A stretch of 64,000 nucleotides of DNA from Annona cherimola (lineage: Eukaryota; Streptophyta; Magnoliopsida; Magnoliales; Annonaceae): the NCBI GenBank assembly GCA_030490835.1, contig CM059972.1:50263563-50327562 (forward strand), read 5' to 3'. Shown here in pieces: positions 1-11,955 of the stretch. The translations under genes were made by a program, and so were the position numbers. The first letter of the stretch is position 1. Each line of letters opens with the position of its first letter. The notes beneath the pieces were generated by a model. That model worked only from the letters and a program-made list of their open reading frames with translations, ran no database searches and was not told the DNA's origin.

Positions 1-1255
1 CAACCATACTTGCTATATCTTGGTTTGAAACACCGAACTCAAACCAAGCACCAAAATCAAATAATAAGATGAAATAGAAGAAATCTACACTTTACAGATT
101 TGTGTAGGCAGTTTTAGCTCGAGGAAGAATCTGTAGAAGCAACGAATCGTATTGCGTTGAAGCAAACATCAACTTTGAAGCTTGTTCTTCCTTTGAAAGT
201 GTATAGATCACTCAATTGTAGAGAAAAGTGGATTGAAACTCTTAGTAGCACTTCTTTCCTCTTTTTCAGCTATATCTTGTGTGTATCCACGTTTGCTTGA
301 GTGTCTATATTAGAGGAGGGAGATTTTTGAACGTTATGAAGTTGGTTGGCGCGCAATAAATGTTCCAACGTTCAAAAATTCGAACGTTACGCCTCCAAGT
401 CGTATATGGAGTCAACTTCGCCTGCGACTTCACCCAAGTCGCATGATGGAGTCGACTTCGCCATGCTCATCTTGTTCAAGTTCCTCCTTGCGTCGACTTG
501 GTCTTGGACTTCACCCAAGTTGATGTTGGAGTCGACTTCGGGTGCGACTTGGCCTTCATATCCTGCTAACTGAACTTAAAATACTTTGAAATGACTCTGC
601 TTATCCAATAATTGTCCTCTCATCACTTTTATATGAATTTATACAACTTTACTTGCTTTGAATTTGTTTTAGTCTTCATTTTGATCTAAGTTGAAAGCTT
701 GGGTTATCTTAACCTCAGCTTTACTCAAGTTGCAAGTCAGGTCGACTTGGTCTGCAACTTAGCTTTTCAAATCCTGCATTGTTATGCTCAAGTCGATGTT
801 GGAGTCGACTTGGTCTGCGACTTCACCCAAGTCGCAAGTGGAGTCGACTTCATGTGCAACTTCGGCAGTTCTGCCATCCAATTTCAACTCTGGAAGGAAA
901 GTGTCACTTGAAGTCGATACTGGAGTCGACTTGGTCTGCGACTTCGCCCAAGTCACAAGTAGAGTTGACTTCGTCTACGACTTCGAGAATTCTTGCTCCT
1001 AATTTCAACGCTGGTCAGAGGACGTCTTTTGAAGTAGAAGATGGAGTCGACTTGAGAAATCGACTTGGCCCAAGTCGATGTCTGAGTCGACGTGAGTTGT
1101 GACTTGACCTGCTATGTTTTGTATTTTTCACTTTTATAACCTTAAACATTGCACAAAACATATTAGTAGCTAAGACTTTACTCAAATTATGTTGTTAATC
1201 ATCAAAACACATGCTTTGGATATTTTGCATTTGATTTCAACAATTGTTTCCAACA
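1..1255 (-). mobile_element. Sirevirus-like LTR, truncated by the window edge
   Basis: Read on the minus strand, this begins at 1255 with TGTTGGAAAC, the same start as the LTRs of the complete Sirevirus at 10009-21294, and carries many GTCGAC-type palindromes (for example near 454, 530, 740, 804, 842, 922, 1043 and 1086). The 34-bp symmetric unit is recognisable at 397-430 with a degenerate centre. The first 300 bases resemble the LTR at 61696-63039. There is no polypurine tract next to the 1255 edge. Beyond it the sequence matches 22018 onward, which is long-LTR sequence, so this LTR is an insertion there and not the 3' end of the minus-strand Sirevirus downstream. Whether it is a solo LTR or part of a whole element cannot be told. 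Confidence 0.8.
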
Positions 1256-2023
1256 TGGTTGTCATGAATAATTTAAATGAAAGATTTTATGAAGGATTTA
1301 AATGGAAAGTGTTATGCAGGGTTTAAATAAAAGGTTTTCATGAAAGGTTTCTTCTTGTTAGTAGTTGATTCTTGATAAGTGTCTTCTGCCAAACATAGAG
1401 AAATGCATTTATATGAAAATGTAAAATGCTTTCTTACTGAGTACATCACTCACGTTTTGTTTTTCCAAACCTCAGACAGGTATAAGGAAGCTCAAGAGGT
1501 GGAGATCATGAGTATTTGAGGAAAGGTATGAGATAGTATTCATGTGTGTGCTAAATGATTAGTTATGTGTATCGAATGATATGATTGGAAATTTTGAGAA
1601 ACGATAATGTATATGTACAAGTGTAAGTGTTTAGCATTCGATTATGAATGAATTTTATATGGTTATGGTTTAGCCAGGTTGTTAAAACTAAGGATGCAAG
1701 AGAACAAGATGAAAATTTTATGAACGATATATACAATTGATGACAACTGCCAAGTGATAATTTTATGAAAAAGGTTATAACAAAACCATGTAGTATATTA
1801 ATATGCTATGTGCAACGGAATTAAAGTGTATCGTTGCTTACAAGATGAATGAAGTGCAATACAAAGAAAAGAAATGAGGATGGATAAAGAAAGAATCGAA
1901 AAAAAATTTCGACGAGATCTAATTAAGAATCCGCTACGTGATTAGGGCAACAATCGTGATTCACATTTACCAATCAATAAGGTCTTGAGGTAAGGAAGTG
2001 ACGTCTCGGGTTGGGGTGCCACA
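1256..2023 (+). mobile_element. 3' part of a giant LTR (long-LTR family)
   Basis: This stretch is nearly the same as 22018-22187 over its first part. It ends in ggttggggtgccaca, the same kind of LTR end seen at 42013 and 55135. It is followed at once by an initiator-Met primer site, so it is the end of a 5' LTR. A possible splice acceptor lies at 1475 (pyrimidine-rich stretch, then ctcag). No coding sequence is present. The upstream part was cut off by the Sirevirus-like LTR at 1-1255. Confidence 0.7.
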
Positions 2024-2370
2024 GAAGTTGGTATCAGAGCAAAGATTGGTAAATAGACGGGAGAAGGAGAAAATAAAGGATGATGAAAGGATAGATCTGA
2101 TACCACAAAGTTAGATATCAAAGCAAGACTTGGTAAATAAGCGTAGAAGAAAAAAGATTTGATATCACAGAGCTTGATATCTGAGAAAGGATTAGTAAAT
2201 AGGTGTCAAAAGAAAAGATATATCACAGAAATAGTGTCATAGCTAGGATTGGTGAATAGGTATAAAAAGGTGAAAATAAAAGATGAAGGAAAGAAAGATA
2301 TGATATCACCGAGAGTGATATTATGGCAAGGATAGGAAAATAGGTGTAGAAAGAATGAAGGAAAGGAAAG
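2024..2370 (+). repeat. Five degenerate tandem units containing the primer site
   Basis: Units start at about 2024, 2108, 2170, 2228 and 2311 (84, 62, 58 and 83 bp, the last open-ended). Each opens after a TATCACA or TACCACA-like end. Each carries a decayed version of TTGGTATCAGAGC and then a version of GATTGGTAAATAGG, then a purine-rich tail. Only the first unit has the intact primer site. Confidence 0.7.
2029..2040 (+). other. Primer binding site, initiator methionine tRNA
   Basis: TGGTATCAGAGC, six bases behind the LTR end at 2023. It is the classic complement of the 3' end of plant initiator-Met tRNA, and the same 12-mer primes the Sirevirus at 11910. Confidence 0.8.
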
Positions 2371-5300
2371 AAGTGAATTGAAATTATGATATGTATCTAT
2401 ATACCATCATGTGTTGTTTTCTATAATGTAGAATTGAAATGTTATGGGTCAGAAAGAAGAGGGAAATTGTTTGGGATTTTCTTTAATCTCAATGTATTTG
2501 GAAGATATGTATAAGAAGGTTTTCTCTCTATAGTGTTCAGATGAACTCATGGAAAAATGAAAGAGAAAAAGATAATGATGAGTTATAGAAAATGAAAGTG
2601 CAAATGATAACAAAAGACCTTAGTGAAAGGTCCATAGAGAATGAAAAAAGATGAAAAAGGCATTGAACTAGTCTAGCACTAATATATTCACAGAGGAGCC
2701 TACATTGATATGACATGTTCATAGGCACCGGGTAGTAAGATTAAGATAGATGAAGTTAGCAAAAGTCTTTTTTGACTTTTTGAATGTATGATGTTTTGCA
2801 TAAAATGCCATAATATGAAGCCAAAGGGACATGCAAATGTGGACAGCTATGTGTATGAATTTTGAGCAATTATTATTAAATAAAAAAATGCAAAAAAAAT
2901 TACATGAAATGCAGCTAATTAAGGATGTCCACAACTAGGGAAATAAATGGACAAATTTTTAAATGATGGAAAATTTGCAGCAGGTTAACGTAGGAGACAG
3001 CATGGACGTCCACTTTATTTCAGCAGCAAATAAATAAATGGACAGCATGGGCGTCAATCTATTGCAGCAGCAATTAAAAGAAATGGACAACATGAACATC
3101 CATTGGCAGCAGCAAATTAAATATATATATATATATATAATTATTTTCCAGCAGCTATAGGGTGGAAATTAAGGCAGTAGGTAGTCCATAGGAGTATGGA
3201 AACTTGGGCAGCAAGCATAGGAATGGACGGTCCAGATTTGTTGATGAAATGAAGAGGTGGATGGTTCATGTGATGCCAACACATTAAATGGATTAATGCA
3301 GAAATTCGGTGGCAGGAAAAAGGGGCAGATTCCAGCCCTTTATAAATACCTAATGGGCAGCAAGGGAGAGGAGTTTTAACGTGATGAAAGGAAGAAAAAA
3401 ATGGAAAATGAAGGAGGCTGCAGGGACGTCCAAAATTTCAGGTATGTGTAAAGTTTTTCCCATATTTAATTCATGCCCAATTAACGTCCAGCAGTTACAT
3501 AAGAAAAAAAATCTGCCATTAAATGGGACGTCCAATTTCAGATATGATGCAAAGATTTTCATATTATTTATTCCCTGCTCAAATAACATCCAGCAAGTAT
3601 ATGAAAAAAATATATATATGTCATTTAATGGGACGTCCAACCTGCATCAGAAAAAAACATGAAATTCTATTTTTTTAATGGGGACGTGCAATCCGGATGG
3701 AAGGGAGGAATTTTTGTTTATTTTGATTTAATTCAATAAGTAAACAAATGATATATGATGGACTATTAGCACCAAGGGTTAATGAATTAAGAATATATTA
3801 TATATGCATATACCTTCAAGTGGACACCCAAATTATGTATATATTCAAATTTCTATTATATTTAAGTTTCAGAAATTTTATGTGAATTTAGGGTATTATA
3901 AATCATAAACAAGCCCTACAAATGGTTATAAGAATGGTTGATAGATAGCACCTTATGTATGCATCATTAAGGTGCAAGTTGCATGAATGAAATTTAGAAA
4001 TATGAGATGATATAGGGCTGTTTTGTAAAAGGGGATAAATTCCAAAAATTTTGTTTGAATTTAACTTTCTATAGATTCTATACAAACCCTTAAGATGATT
4101 ATAATAATTATTGGTTGATAATTCTTATATATATACATACAAAGAAATGAAAAGGTGGGAGTAATATATGATAAATATGTATGTATATGTGGCTAAATTG
4201 AAATGGATTACCTTTCAAAAATTTAGTGTGAACTTGGCTTGTTAAAGGTTGGAAACAAGCTATTTGAATGATTTCATAAGTTTAGAACTCTAAACATGGA
4301 GATTAAATGAAGCAATAAATAACCACTAAGTTGTAAACGTATGTGGTTGTTAAAATGATGAATGTAAATTCAAAGAGTTGAATATAAGCAAGTTCCTTGA
4401 AAATTTAAGTGAATAAATACATTAGACGTGGGTATTTAATAAAATAAATGAGCAATTGCTATACTTATATAGGTAGGTATGTAATATGTCACTATTGAGG
4501 AAAGTGAATAATAATGGTTATTAAAAAGGGTATGTATAGTTAAATAAGAAATGTGGATAATCATTCCAAATAAAATTTTGATAGAAAATTTACATGCTAT
4601 GGGATATGAAAGGACATCTTGAGTAATTTCAAGAAATTCCTACGCAAAATATAAGTATAGAAGGAAAGAAACAACCCATGTATTAAATTTGCAGGAATAT
4701 GTGATTATAGGGAAATACAAGTGCTAATGTCAAGGAAAGAATGATTTAAAGTTAGTATGTTATGGGCCATATGGGATTACCCATGTGACACATATATGTG
4801 AGTTGAAGGAAAAAGCGAGGGATGGAAAGCACAAAGGATCGACTCAGGTAAGCAAACAATCTTTTGAAAATATTGATTTCATTTGGAAAGTTGAAATGAT
4901 TACAAATGCTTTATAATGATGCTTTAGATAGCATTTTTAAATGCTAATATGTTATTAAATGTTGCAATGACTTGAACTTGTATTATTAAGATGTTTCAAG
5001 ATTGCTTACAAGGTAAGTAAGCGAATCTTTATGAATGTTGATTTTGATTCAAGTACATGTATTGTTGATTTTAAGTTTTGCTTGCAGAGCAAGCAAATTT
5101 AATACTTGAAAATTTGACTTTAATGTAAAGTTTTAGCATTGCTTCGTTTTAAGCATGCTCAAATTTTGAAGGTATGATTTTACTCCGTATAATGACATGC
5201 GTGAAGATGGTTTCTGGATAGGTAAGTTCCTAGAAATGCTATTTCAAAAGCATTTATGATGAAAGAGTTTTTAATTCTTTTTCAAGAAGATATTAGAAAT

Positions 5301-5591
5301 AAACATTAGGAATTCTATTCCTAAAGGGTTTTGAGAAAAATTACACGATTTTTCATATAATGACATTTGTAAATAAATAGGGCATTGGAAATGACTTATA
5401 AATGTTTTAAAATGATTTATATAGATGCTTTGAAATAAATTATCAAAATACTTTTAGTCTCTTTGAAGACTGAATTACTTTGGAAAAATGTCTTGTACTC
5501 ATGTGTTTCTTTTTAAAAAAATTTTAAGAATGACCTACTCAGTACTTGATGTTATAAAATGATTTGATGACTATTTTGAAATTCAAAAGAT
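2371..5591 (+). mobile_element. Giant-LTR sequence, 5' boundary not found
   Basis: No gene is seen. From about 2900 the sequence has the make-up of the other giant LTRs: repeated gacgtcc and cagcagc words, a TATA box at 3341, a splice-donor-like caggtatgt about 100 bp later, and the recurring caggtaagcaa at about 4847. I could not find a TGTG start between 2371 and 2900, and the first few hundred bases hold nothing I recognise. The sequence continues at 9591 after removal of the solo LTR at 5592-9585, and again at 21300 after removal of the Sirevirus. Confidence 0.55.
3341..3348 (+). promoter_or_regulatory. TATA box of the giant LTR
   Basis: TATAAATA, in the same place relative to a donor-like site as the TATA boxes at 39816 (plus), 8244-8251 (minus) and about 27070 (minus). 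Confidence 0.5.
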
Positions 5592-8500
5592 TGTAACGCC
5601 CCGGCCCGAGCCGTCACAACCTTACTTCAAGATCGTTCGACTGGTAAATGTGATCAGGATTGTTACCCTGTCACACGACGGGTTTTAACGAATACTTATC
5701 CAATTTAAATATGTTCTCGAAGGAGTTTAATTCCTCATATTTTTAGCTCATGCATATCTAGGTCATTTTCAAACCCATCACCACATAGCAAATCATGAAT
5801 GGACAAAAGACATTTCATCTTTCACATAAATCAGATGTCACTGCATGTATCATCATAGTTGTCAACATAAAACCTCAAAGTAATTTACATCCATTCGTCA
5901 TATGTTTTTCACAAACATGAAACGTATAATGTTCTCCATTTTCTCAATGGTCAGCTCCTGCTTCTTTGCCATGTCTATTCTTTCACCTATCTATGAGTTT
6001 GGAAAACGAAAATGTGAGTCGAAACTCAATAAGCAAGCTTCTATTTTACAGGTAATTCATTTTGAAGATATATTTATTTAAAAGTATTTTTTTCCCTTCA
6101 GTAGAGACACTTATCAAGTGATCAACTACCTGTGGAGCAAAAACCTTTTCATAAATCATTCATACACATTTCATAAACATTTCATAAACTTTGGATGTGT
6201 AAATTCGTCCTTTCCATTGATGATGTTATCCTTCATGTGAGGGTACGCTAGCACGGGGAACATTTTTCCATGACATGATCCTATCCATCCTTAGCGCCGG
6301 ACCCTCCAACTTGGCAACATCAAGGGGGACTCCTTGTCCACTTACTACCTCGACTAGCCTACTTGATTTCCATTCCATGCATGTCTTTTAGTCACCCCAG
6401 CATTATATACCTCCTTACACATGGAACTTGTCATTCTCATGTAGAGCATTCTTTGCATCATCCCTCTTTAAACACCATTTCAATGAAACATCATATAAAC
6501 TCACGTTTCATCACATTTCATGCAAAATGTGAAACCATAAGAAATCATCTATTTTAATAGAAATAAACATTTCAATACTCATATAGACAAGGAATGATCA
6601 TCCTTAAACAACTTGAAAAGTATTTAAAACAAAACTCATTTAGAAAGCTGCTTGCTTACCTTGCTTGCTTAACTTTCCATTTCGCTTATCCCTTTGCCTT
6701 TTCCTATACATATAAGAATGATATAACATTCATATATTTCCTTTGCTTGCATTCAACTCAGTTTTTCAACCCATTTTCATTAACATACATAATTCCTTCG
6801 ACTTCTCAAGTCGTTATGCCCGTATAGCACATACTTGTGCATTACATGGGCTATTACACATCACATTTAGTCCCTTAAGTAGGGTAATCATTCAATCACA
6901 TAATAATCATCCAATAATTATTATTTAATGTCTCATTACCTTCCTTAAGCCATTTTTTACTCCTTTTCCAAAAATTCACACATCGGTGCCCGTTTTAAGC
7001 ACACGTTATCGCCTTAGGCTTCATTAATCAATTCCAAAATTTGAAATTAAAATCATGAAATTATAAACAGATATATAATCATGAAATTCATCATATTTTC
7101 ATGCATTTTTGCACAAAATCATATTTCACAAGGCATTTATCACCCATGCATATCTATTCTTTCTCATATGCCCATTTGGCAACACATACATATTATATTT
7201 CGTAAAATTTTCTAAATCAGCAACTTGGTAACTAATTCAGCATTATAATTAACCTTAATTATCACTTTATTTAGGGTATTTTTATGGGATTTAATTCCAC
7301 TAATCATAGGTTCTCAAATCACCAACTTTGGAACCCATTTTTTACACGTTTAACGTGTCATTTGACACATAATCCTAAGTAGTTGTATAAATATGAATTT
7401 TCAGAAATTAATCCCAATTTTCTTAATCCAAATCTAGGTTATTAACACATGTTTATCATTCATAAATAAATACCCCTCAAAACAGCAAGTTGTTTACCCG
7501 TTTTGGGTCCCGTTTCCACTCCGTTTAGACATCGTTTCATAAATCCATAAAAATCAGATTTGGGGCTTATCTTCCCAAATATTTTTGGGCATCAATAATA
7601 ACCTAAACCTAGGATATTTTACCCTACATATCTTTCATAAATCATGCAATCCCATTTCCATACCCTTTTTAGCAACAAAGTCAAGAAATTGGGTCATAAC
7701 ATCACTTTGCATTCCATAGTTGCCAAAATTCATTTCTTAAGCTCAAATCAACATATGTTCTGCATTAATACATGATTCATAACCTAATCATATCATCAAT
7801 CCAAAAAAGAAACTTGACATGGGAATTCAAGATTTAACAAGTTGAGTTTTCCACTCAATACACACTCTAAACTTCATTTTCAACATCTAAAACATGGAAA
7901 TACATTCATAAAGCTTAATACTAATTTCATATTCAATCAAAGGCATGTTGAATCATCATTTAGGAATTCTTTAAGCATCCATTTCATATTCAAATGTCGG
8001 AGTTTAAAACTCAAGATAAACAACTCAAAACAACACATACACTTACTTGGTTTATGCACTCCAAACCCTAAACACTTGGAGATGGATTTTTCTCCTCAAA
8101 TTCCCTTTTCATTTTCCCTTATTTTTCTTCTATTTTCCTTCCTCCTTGCTGGCCAAAATGGGGACGTGAGCTGCTGTGCTTGGGGTGCAAGTTTCAGCAC
8201 TTAGAAAAATTCACAAAGCCTCATATCACATGACCGTTCCCACCTTTTATAATGTTGGATTGCACCAGCGTGGGCCCCACTTTATGCTAATTTTCCACAG
8301 CCCTTTAAATGTGTATCTATCCCTTAGATGTGCTGGTTCAATGTCAACCATGTAAATTATTTTTTAACCATTTTTTAAAAGCCAAATTCTGCTCAAGATC
8401 ACGACCATACAATTATCCACTTGGCACGTCCATATTGCTGCCCCTTTTACAGATTTTTTTTCATTTTTTAATAATCTCATTTTAAGGGTAAATTAAAAAC

Positions 8501-9585
8501 CTAATTAGCATTGAGTTTAACCCTTAATTTTGCATAAAAAAATTAGTAAAAATCATTACAGCAACATCAAAACAGTGCACGTCTTTTGCCTCAACATGCT
8601 GTCCATTTTTTTCACCTTTCATGGCAGCTGCAATTCACGATTTTTCTTGGATTATTTCACATAATTAAATGCTCATTTATGTATCCCAACATTTCAGCTA
8701 TTTACGTGCATTATTTATAAAATAAAAAATTCAAAAAATCCAGCAATAGCTGCACCTTGGACGTCCATACATCTCCACATTACCTATGCTCACTTTGAGC
8801 TCACCTTAGCCCCTTAAATATGGCCATCAATGCATGGATAATTCATGAAATTTTTTCATTTTATCATTATTCATAAAATACCCTGCAAATGAGCTGGTTT
8901 GACACTTGTTTGGTCCATTAAAAATTGCATTAATTCCATGTACTCTAGCATTTAATGAATGGTACTCTTGAGGTGCAAAAGTCAACAATGCATACCTTTT
9001 TCAATGTAGGTATTTTCCCAACATATTATGCTTAATCTAAGCTATCCAAATATGCATCTCATAATTTCATTCAACCGTTTCAAATTTCATCTCAATCCGA
9101 TTTTCCTAGCTCAAGTTATAGTCGTTTGAAGTTAACGGTTGGAATTGAGATATGATCAATAAATCATTAAATTAATTTCATTAAGGATTTTCATAACCCA
9201 ATAATTCCATAATACCAAGCCCAACATCATTAACTTCCATCTCAAATTTCACTTGAATCCGCCTTACAGGCGTTGAGTTATGAATTTTCTAGCATTTTTC
9301 CACTAACTTGAGAATTATCCTTTTAAATTCTCATAATCCATATCAAATAATCTAAAATGATTATTCATGATGTATTGGTGTATTTTAATCACCAACAAAT
9401 TATTCTAATACCATTGTCCCATATCAGCTCATACTGATCACTCGAATCATCATTGCTAATCCTTAGCCCTGATTGTCATAATTTAGCAAATCACAAAAAT
9501 ATCCAAAAACTCCATTTAATCATATATAAGTCACATATACATGTTCAATGTATACATTGAATCCTACTTAGGTTGGGGCTTCAAA
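5592..9585 (-). mobile_element. Solo giant LTR (3,994 bp)
   Basis: The direct 5-bp duplication aagat lies at 5587-5591 and 9586-9590. On the minus strand the LTR runs from 9585 (TTTGAAGCCCC; the second base has changed from the usual TGTG) to 5592 (...GGGGCGTTACA). It is clearly related to the copy at 29988-33935 along its length, including shared lines around 7320-7600 and 31680-31990. A minus-strand TATA lies at 8244-8251, a GTAAGT donor at 8046-8041 and a possible acceptor at 5991. There is no internal domain, so it is a solo LTR left by recombination. The small ORFs inside (for example 7842-8204) have no recognisable features. Confidence 0.85.
8244..8251 (-). promoter_or_regulatory. TATA box in the solo giant LTR
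   Basis: TATAAAAG on the minus strand, about 200 bp upstream of the GTAAGT donor at 8046. Confidence 0.45.
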
Positions 9586-9590
9586 AAGAT

Positions 9591-10008
9591 AGTGCAAACA
9601 CTTCTGTTCATCAATGTGGTAAGAATGGTATGTGGACGAGGTATGTAATGACAATAAAATGGAAGAAGATGTGTTTGCCTATCCTTTGTTCATAAAAAGC
9701 CCAGAAAAGAGAATAAAAATATTTACAAGAAAATTTTATTCTTTTCAATTACTGAAATGTTTCGAAATCGGTTTACAAAATGATTATAAAATGGTTTATC
9801 AATAAACAAGAAATATTCTTGAAAATGACGTTTTCTCAAGTATTATAAATATTTTGTAAAATTGATTTATTAACGTGTTTTTAAAATTCTTTAAGGGTGG
9901 TCATTCCAACATTATTATTGGAAGACGGTTTATGAAAATATTTTATCTTTGAAAAATAATTATGTCTAATTCTCAATTTGAGATGGACTCAGTCTGAGGA
10001 CTGCAATG
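9591..10008 (+). mobile_element. Giant-LTR remnant, continues at 21300
   Basis: AT-rich sequence that joins 5591 on its left, across the solo LTR, and 21300 on its right, across the complete Sirevirus. No gene. Its last five bases (caatg, 10004-10008) are the left target duplication of the Sirevirus. Confidence 0.6.
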
Positions 10009-10140
10009 TGTTGGAAACAATGTTCAAAATAAAACAAATTGACCAAGGATTGAGTTTTGATGATTAACAAGAACTAATTTGGGTATATATATATATATGA
10101 CTAATATGTTTGCCAAGTGTTTAAGGAAAGCAGAGAAGTC

Positions 10141-10462
10141 AAGTCGATCTTCGAGTCGACTTGAACTTCGACTTGGGAGTGAAGTCGATAGTGAAGTCGA
10201 CTCCACTAACGACTTCAAACAAGCCAAAACTGGACAAAGTTGAAAAAGGAATTCTGACGAGTGAAGTCGCAGGCCAAGTCGACTCCACATGCGACTTGGG
10301 TAGTCAAGTCGCATACGAAGTCGACTCCAGCATCGACTTCAAAGTGCACAAAAATGTCCAGCGTTGAAATCTGGCTCCCGAAGATGACGAAGTCGCAGAC
10401 GAAGTCGACTCCAAATGCGACTTGGGCGAAGTCGCAAACCAGGTCGACTCCAACTTCGACTT
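10141..10462 (+). repeat. Array of six symmetric palindromes centred on GTCGAC
   Basis: Units at 10141-10174, 10181-10216, 10264-10297, 10306-10339, 10390-10423 and 10429-10462. Each is tripartite: AAGTCG(C/A) or GAAGTCG, 6-8 bases, a GTCGAC core, 6-8 bases, then (T)CGACTT(C). The two arms lie at exactly equal distance from the core in all six. Five units are 34 bp and one is 36 bp. Core-to-core distances are 41, 82, 42, 84 and 39 bp. They lie upstream of the TATA box, where an enhancer would be expected. Confidence 0.9.
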
Positions 10463-10896
10463 GAGAAGTTTTGAAGTCCAAGATGAAGATTCAAGCATAT
10501 CCAAGACATCCATTTGAAGTTTCTCACATACAAATGAGCTTTAAAGACTATTCTTAAAGTGACTTAAGATCAAAGCAAGAATCCAAGTTCAAGTTCAAAT
10601 CAAGTCTATCAAGCTCAAAACAAAATCTTCAAGATAGCTTCCAAATGGAGTAATACCCAAGTCATGAAGATCAAGTGAGTCCAAAACAAAGCAAGGAACA
10701 CACATATTTTGTGTAAGGACTCAAAGCTTTCAAATAGTTTGCAAGATTCAAGACATTTCAAGAGTATCCAGGCCAAGCTCTTCATCGAATCACAAGAACT
10801 ACAAACATAAAGGCCACTCAACATTCATGAAGACTAAAGGGAGAAATCTAAAGCAAACTAAGTAAGGATCAAGGCGTTTCTGCAATAGATCAAGCC

Positions 10897-11064
10897 AAGT
10901 CGCAACCCAAGTCGACTTCAGGATCGACTTGAGTTGAAGTCTGAAAGCCAAGTTGACCCAAGTCTCAGACTTGAGTTTCTGAAGAACCCAAGTCGCAGGC
11001 CAAGTCGACTCCATGTGCGACTTGGAAGCCAAGTCGCAGGCCAAGTCGACTTCATCTTAGACTT
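10897..11064 (+). repeat. Second palindrome cluster, three units
   Basis: Units at 10897-10930, 10990-11023 and 11031-11064, with the same 34-bp symmetric plan. The last has one changed base in its right arm. The second and third are 41 bp apart. They end about 85 bp before the TATA box. Confidence 0.88.
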
Positions 11065-11148
11065 GGAGAATAACGGTCAAATTTTTTAACGTTGGAGTTC
11101 ATTTATTGCACGCCAACCACTCCTACAACGTTCCAATCTTCCTCATTC

Positions 11149-11157
11149 TATAAAAAG
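11149..11157 (+). promoter_or_regulatory. TATA box of the Sirevirus 5' LTR
   Basis: TATAAAAAG. It is repeated at 20536 in the 3' LTR and, as TATAAAAGG, at 59015 in the solo LTR. Transcription would start roughly 30 bp downstream. Confidence 0.7.
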
Positions 11158-11496
11158 ACATTCAAATGAACGTGAGAAAAAAATATACTCACTACTCTAA
11201 GGATCATAGAGAGAAAAGAAGTGCAAGAAAGACTTTCAAATCCCTTTTCTCCATATTTGAGTGTTTCAAAGGAAGAAAGAGCTTCAAACTGCAAGTTGCT
11301 TCAACGATCATCATCCCAGCTGTCTTTGATTTCTTTCTCGAGCTCAATCTGTCTACACAAATCTGTAAAGTGTAGTTCTTGCTTATTTTTATTGTTTTGT
11401 TGTACTAAACTTGATTTAACTTGGATAGCTAAGATCAAGTGTATGCAAAGTAGGGTGTGATTGGAGTGAGACTCATCACCTACTTGTGCAAGTGAT

Positions 11497-11649
11497 TGTA
11501 TATGCCCCCTAGCGCTTTGAATCTAGAAGAGAGCAAGTGGCTCTAGTTGTATATGCCCCCTAGAGCTATGAATCTAGAAGAGAGGAAGTGGCTCTAGTTG
11601 TGTATGCCCCCTAGAGCTTTGAATCTAGAAGAGAGCGGTGACTCTAAGT
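11497..11649 (+). repeat. 51-bp tandem repeat, three copies
   Basis: Units at 11497, 11548 and 11599, each beginning TGTATATGCCCCCTAG or close to it and ending in a CTCTAGT-like word; the third is incomplete. The 3' LTR has three copies and the solo LTR at 57878-59824 has four (from 59363). It lies downstream of the TATA box and so should be transcribed. Confidence 0.85.
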
Positions 11650-11909
11650 GTATTCTTGGAATACATAGTGGAACCCAAGTCACAACGGAGTGTGAGCTTG
11701 GAAGAGTGGAGTAGGGAAGGTTTGCCCGAACCACTATAAATCTTGTGTTCTACTTATTTTTACTGCTTTATCTTATTTGCTCTCCATTCGCTTAAAAAGG
11801 GGATTAACTTTTTCAAGGGGTTAAGATTTTTGATTTACCAAAAGAAATTTTAAAGAACCCAATTCACCCCTCCCCTCTTGGGTTTAGCCATCAACTCGGG
11901 ACCAACAAG

Positions 11910-11921
11910 TGGTATCAGAGC
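11910..11921 (+). other. Primer binding site, initiator methionine tRNA
   Basis: TGGTATCAGAGC, two bases behind the 5' LTR end at 11907. It is standard for plant Ty1/copia elements. Confidence 0.95.
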
Positions 11922-11955
11922 AGGTCTTTGAGCTTACCAAAGAGATCTTATCAAA

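Larger units (their letters stand above)
10009..11907 (+). repeat. 5' LTR of the Sirevirus (1,899 bp)
   Basis: TGTTGG...CCAACA. It holds palindrome arrays at 10141-10462 and 10897-11064, TATAAAAAG at 11149-11157, and a 51-bp tandem repeat at 11497-11649. The pyrimidine-rich 3' end precedes the primer site. The several short ORFs here are read through the palindromes and are not genes. Confidence 0.95.

Noticed and set aside
1..1255. 3' LTR of the dead minus-strand Sirevirus
   Set aside because: Orientation fits, but there is no polypurine tract at 1256 onward and that flank is giant-LTR sequence, so it is a separate insertion.
7842..8204. 120-codon ORF as a gene
   Set aside because: Lies in a solo LTR with its TATA box downstream in the opposite strand. 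No domain, no homologue in the related LTR, composition like its surroundings.
10141..10462. CRISPR-like array
   Set aside because: Units are palindromic with irregular spacing, embedded in an LTR, and repeat in every LTR copy. There are no cas genes and the DNA is plant.
10161..10481. Overlapping ORFs on both strands over the palindrome array
   Set aside because: Repeats of VDSTCDLG- and ESTW-like residues come from translating the GTCGAC palindromes. The same happens at 346-1102, 19589-19909 and 58026-58358.
11910..11921. Fragments of tRNA genes at TGGTATCAGAGC sites
   Set aside because: Only the 12-base complement is present, right behind an LTR end. These are primer sites.
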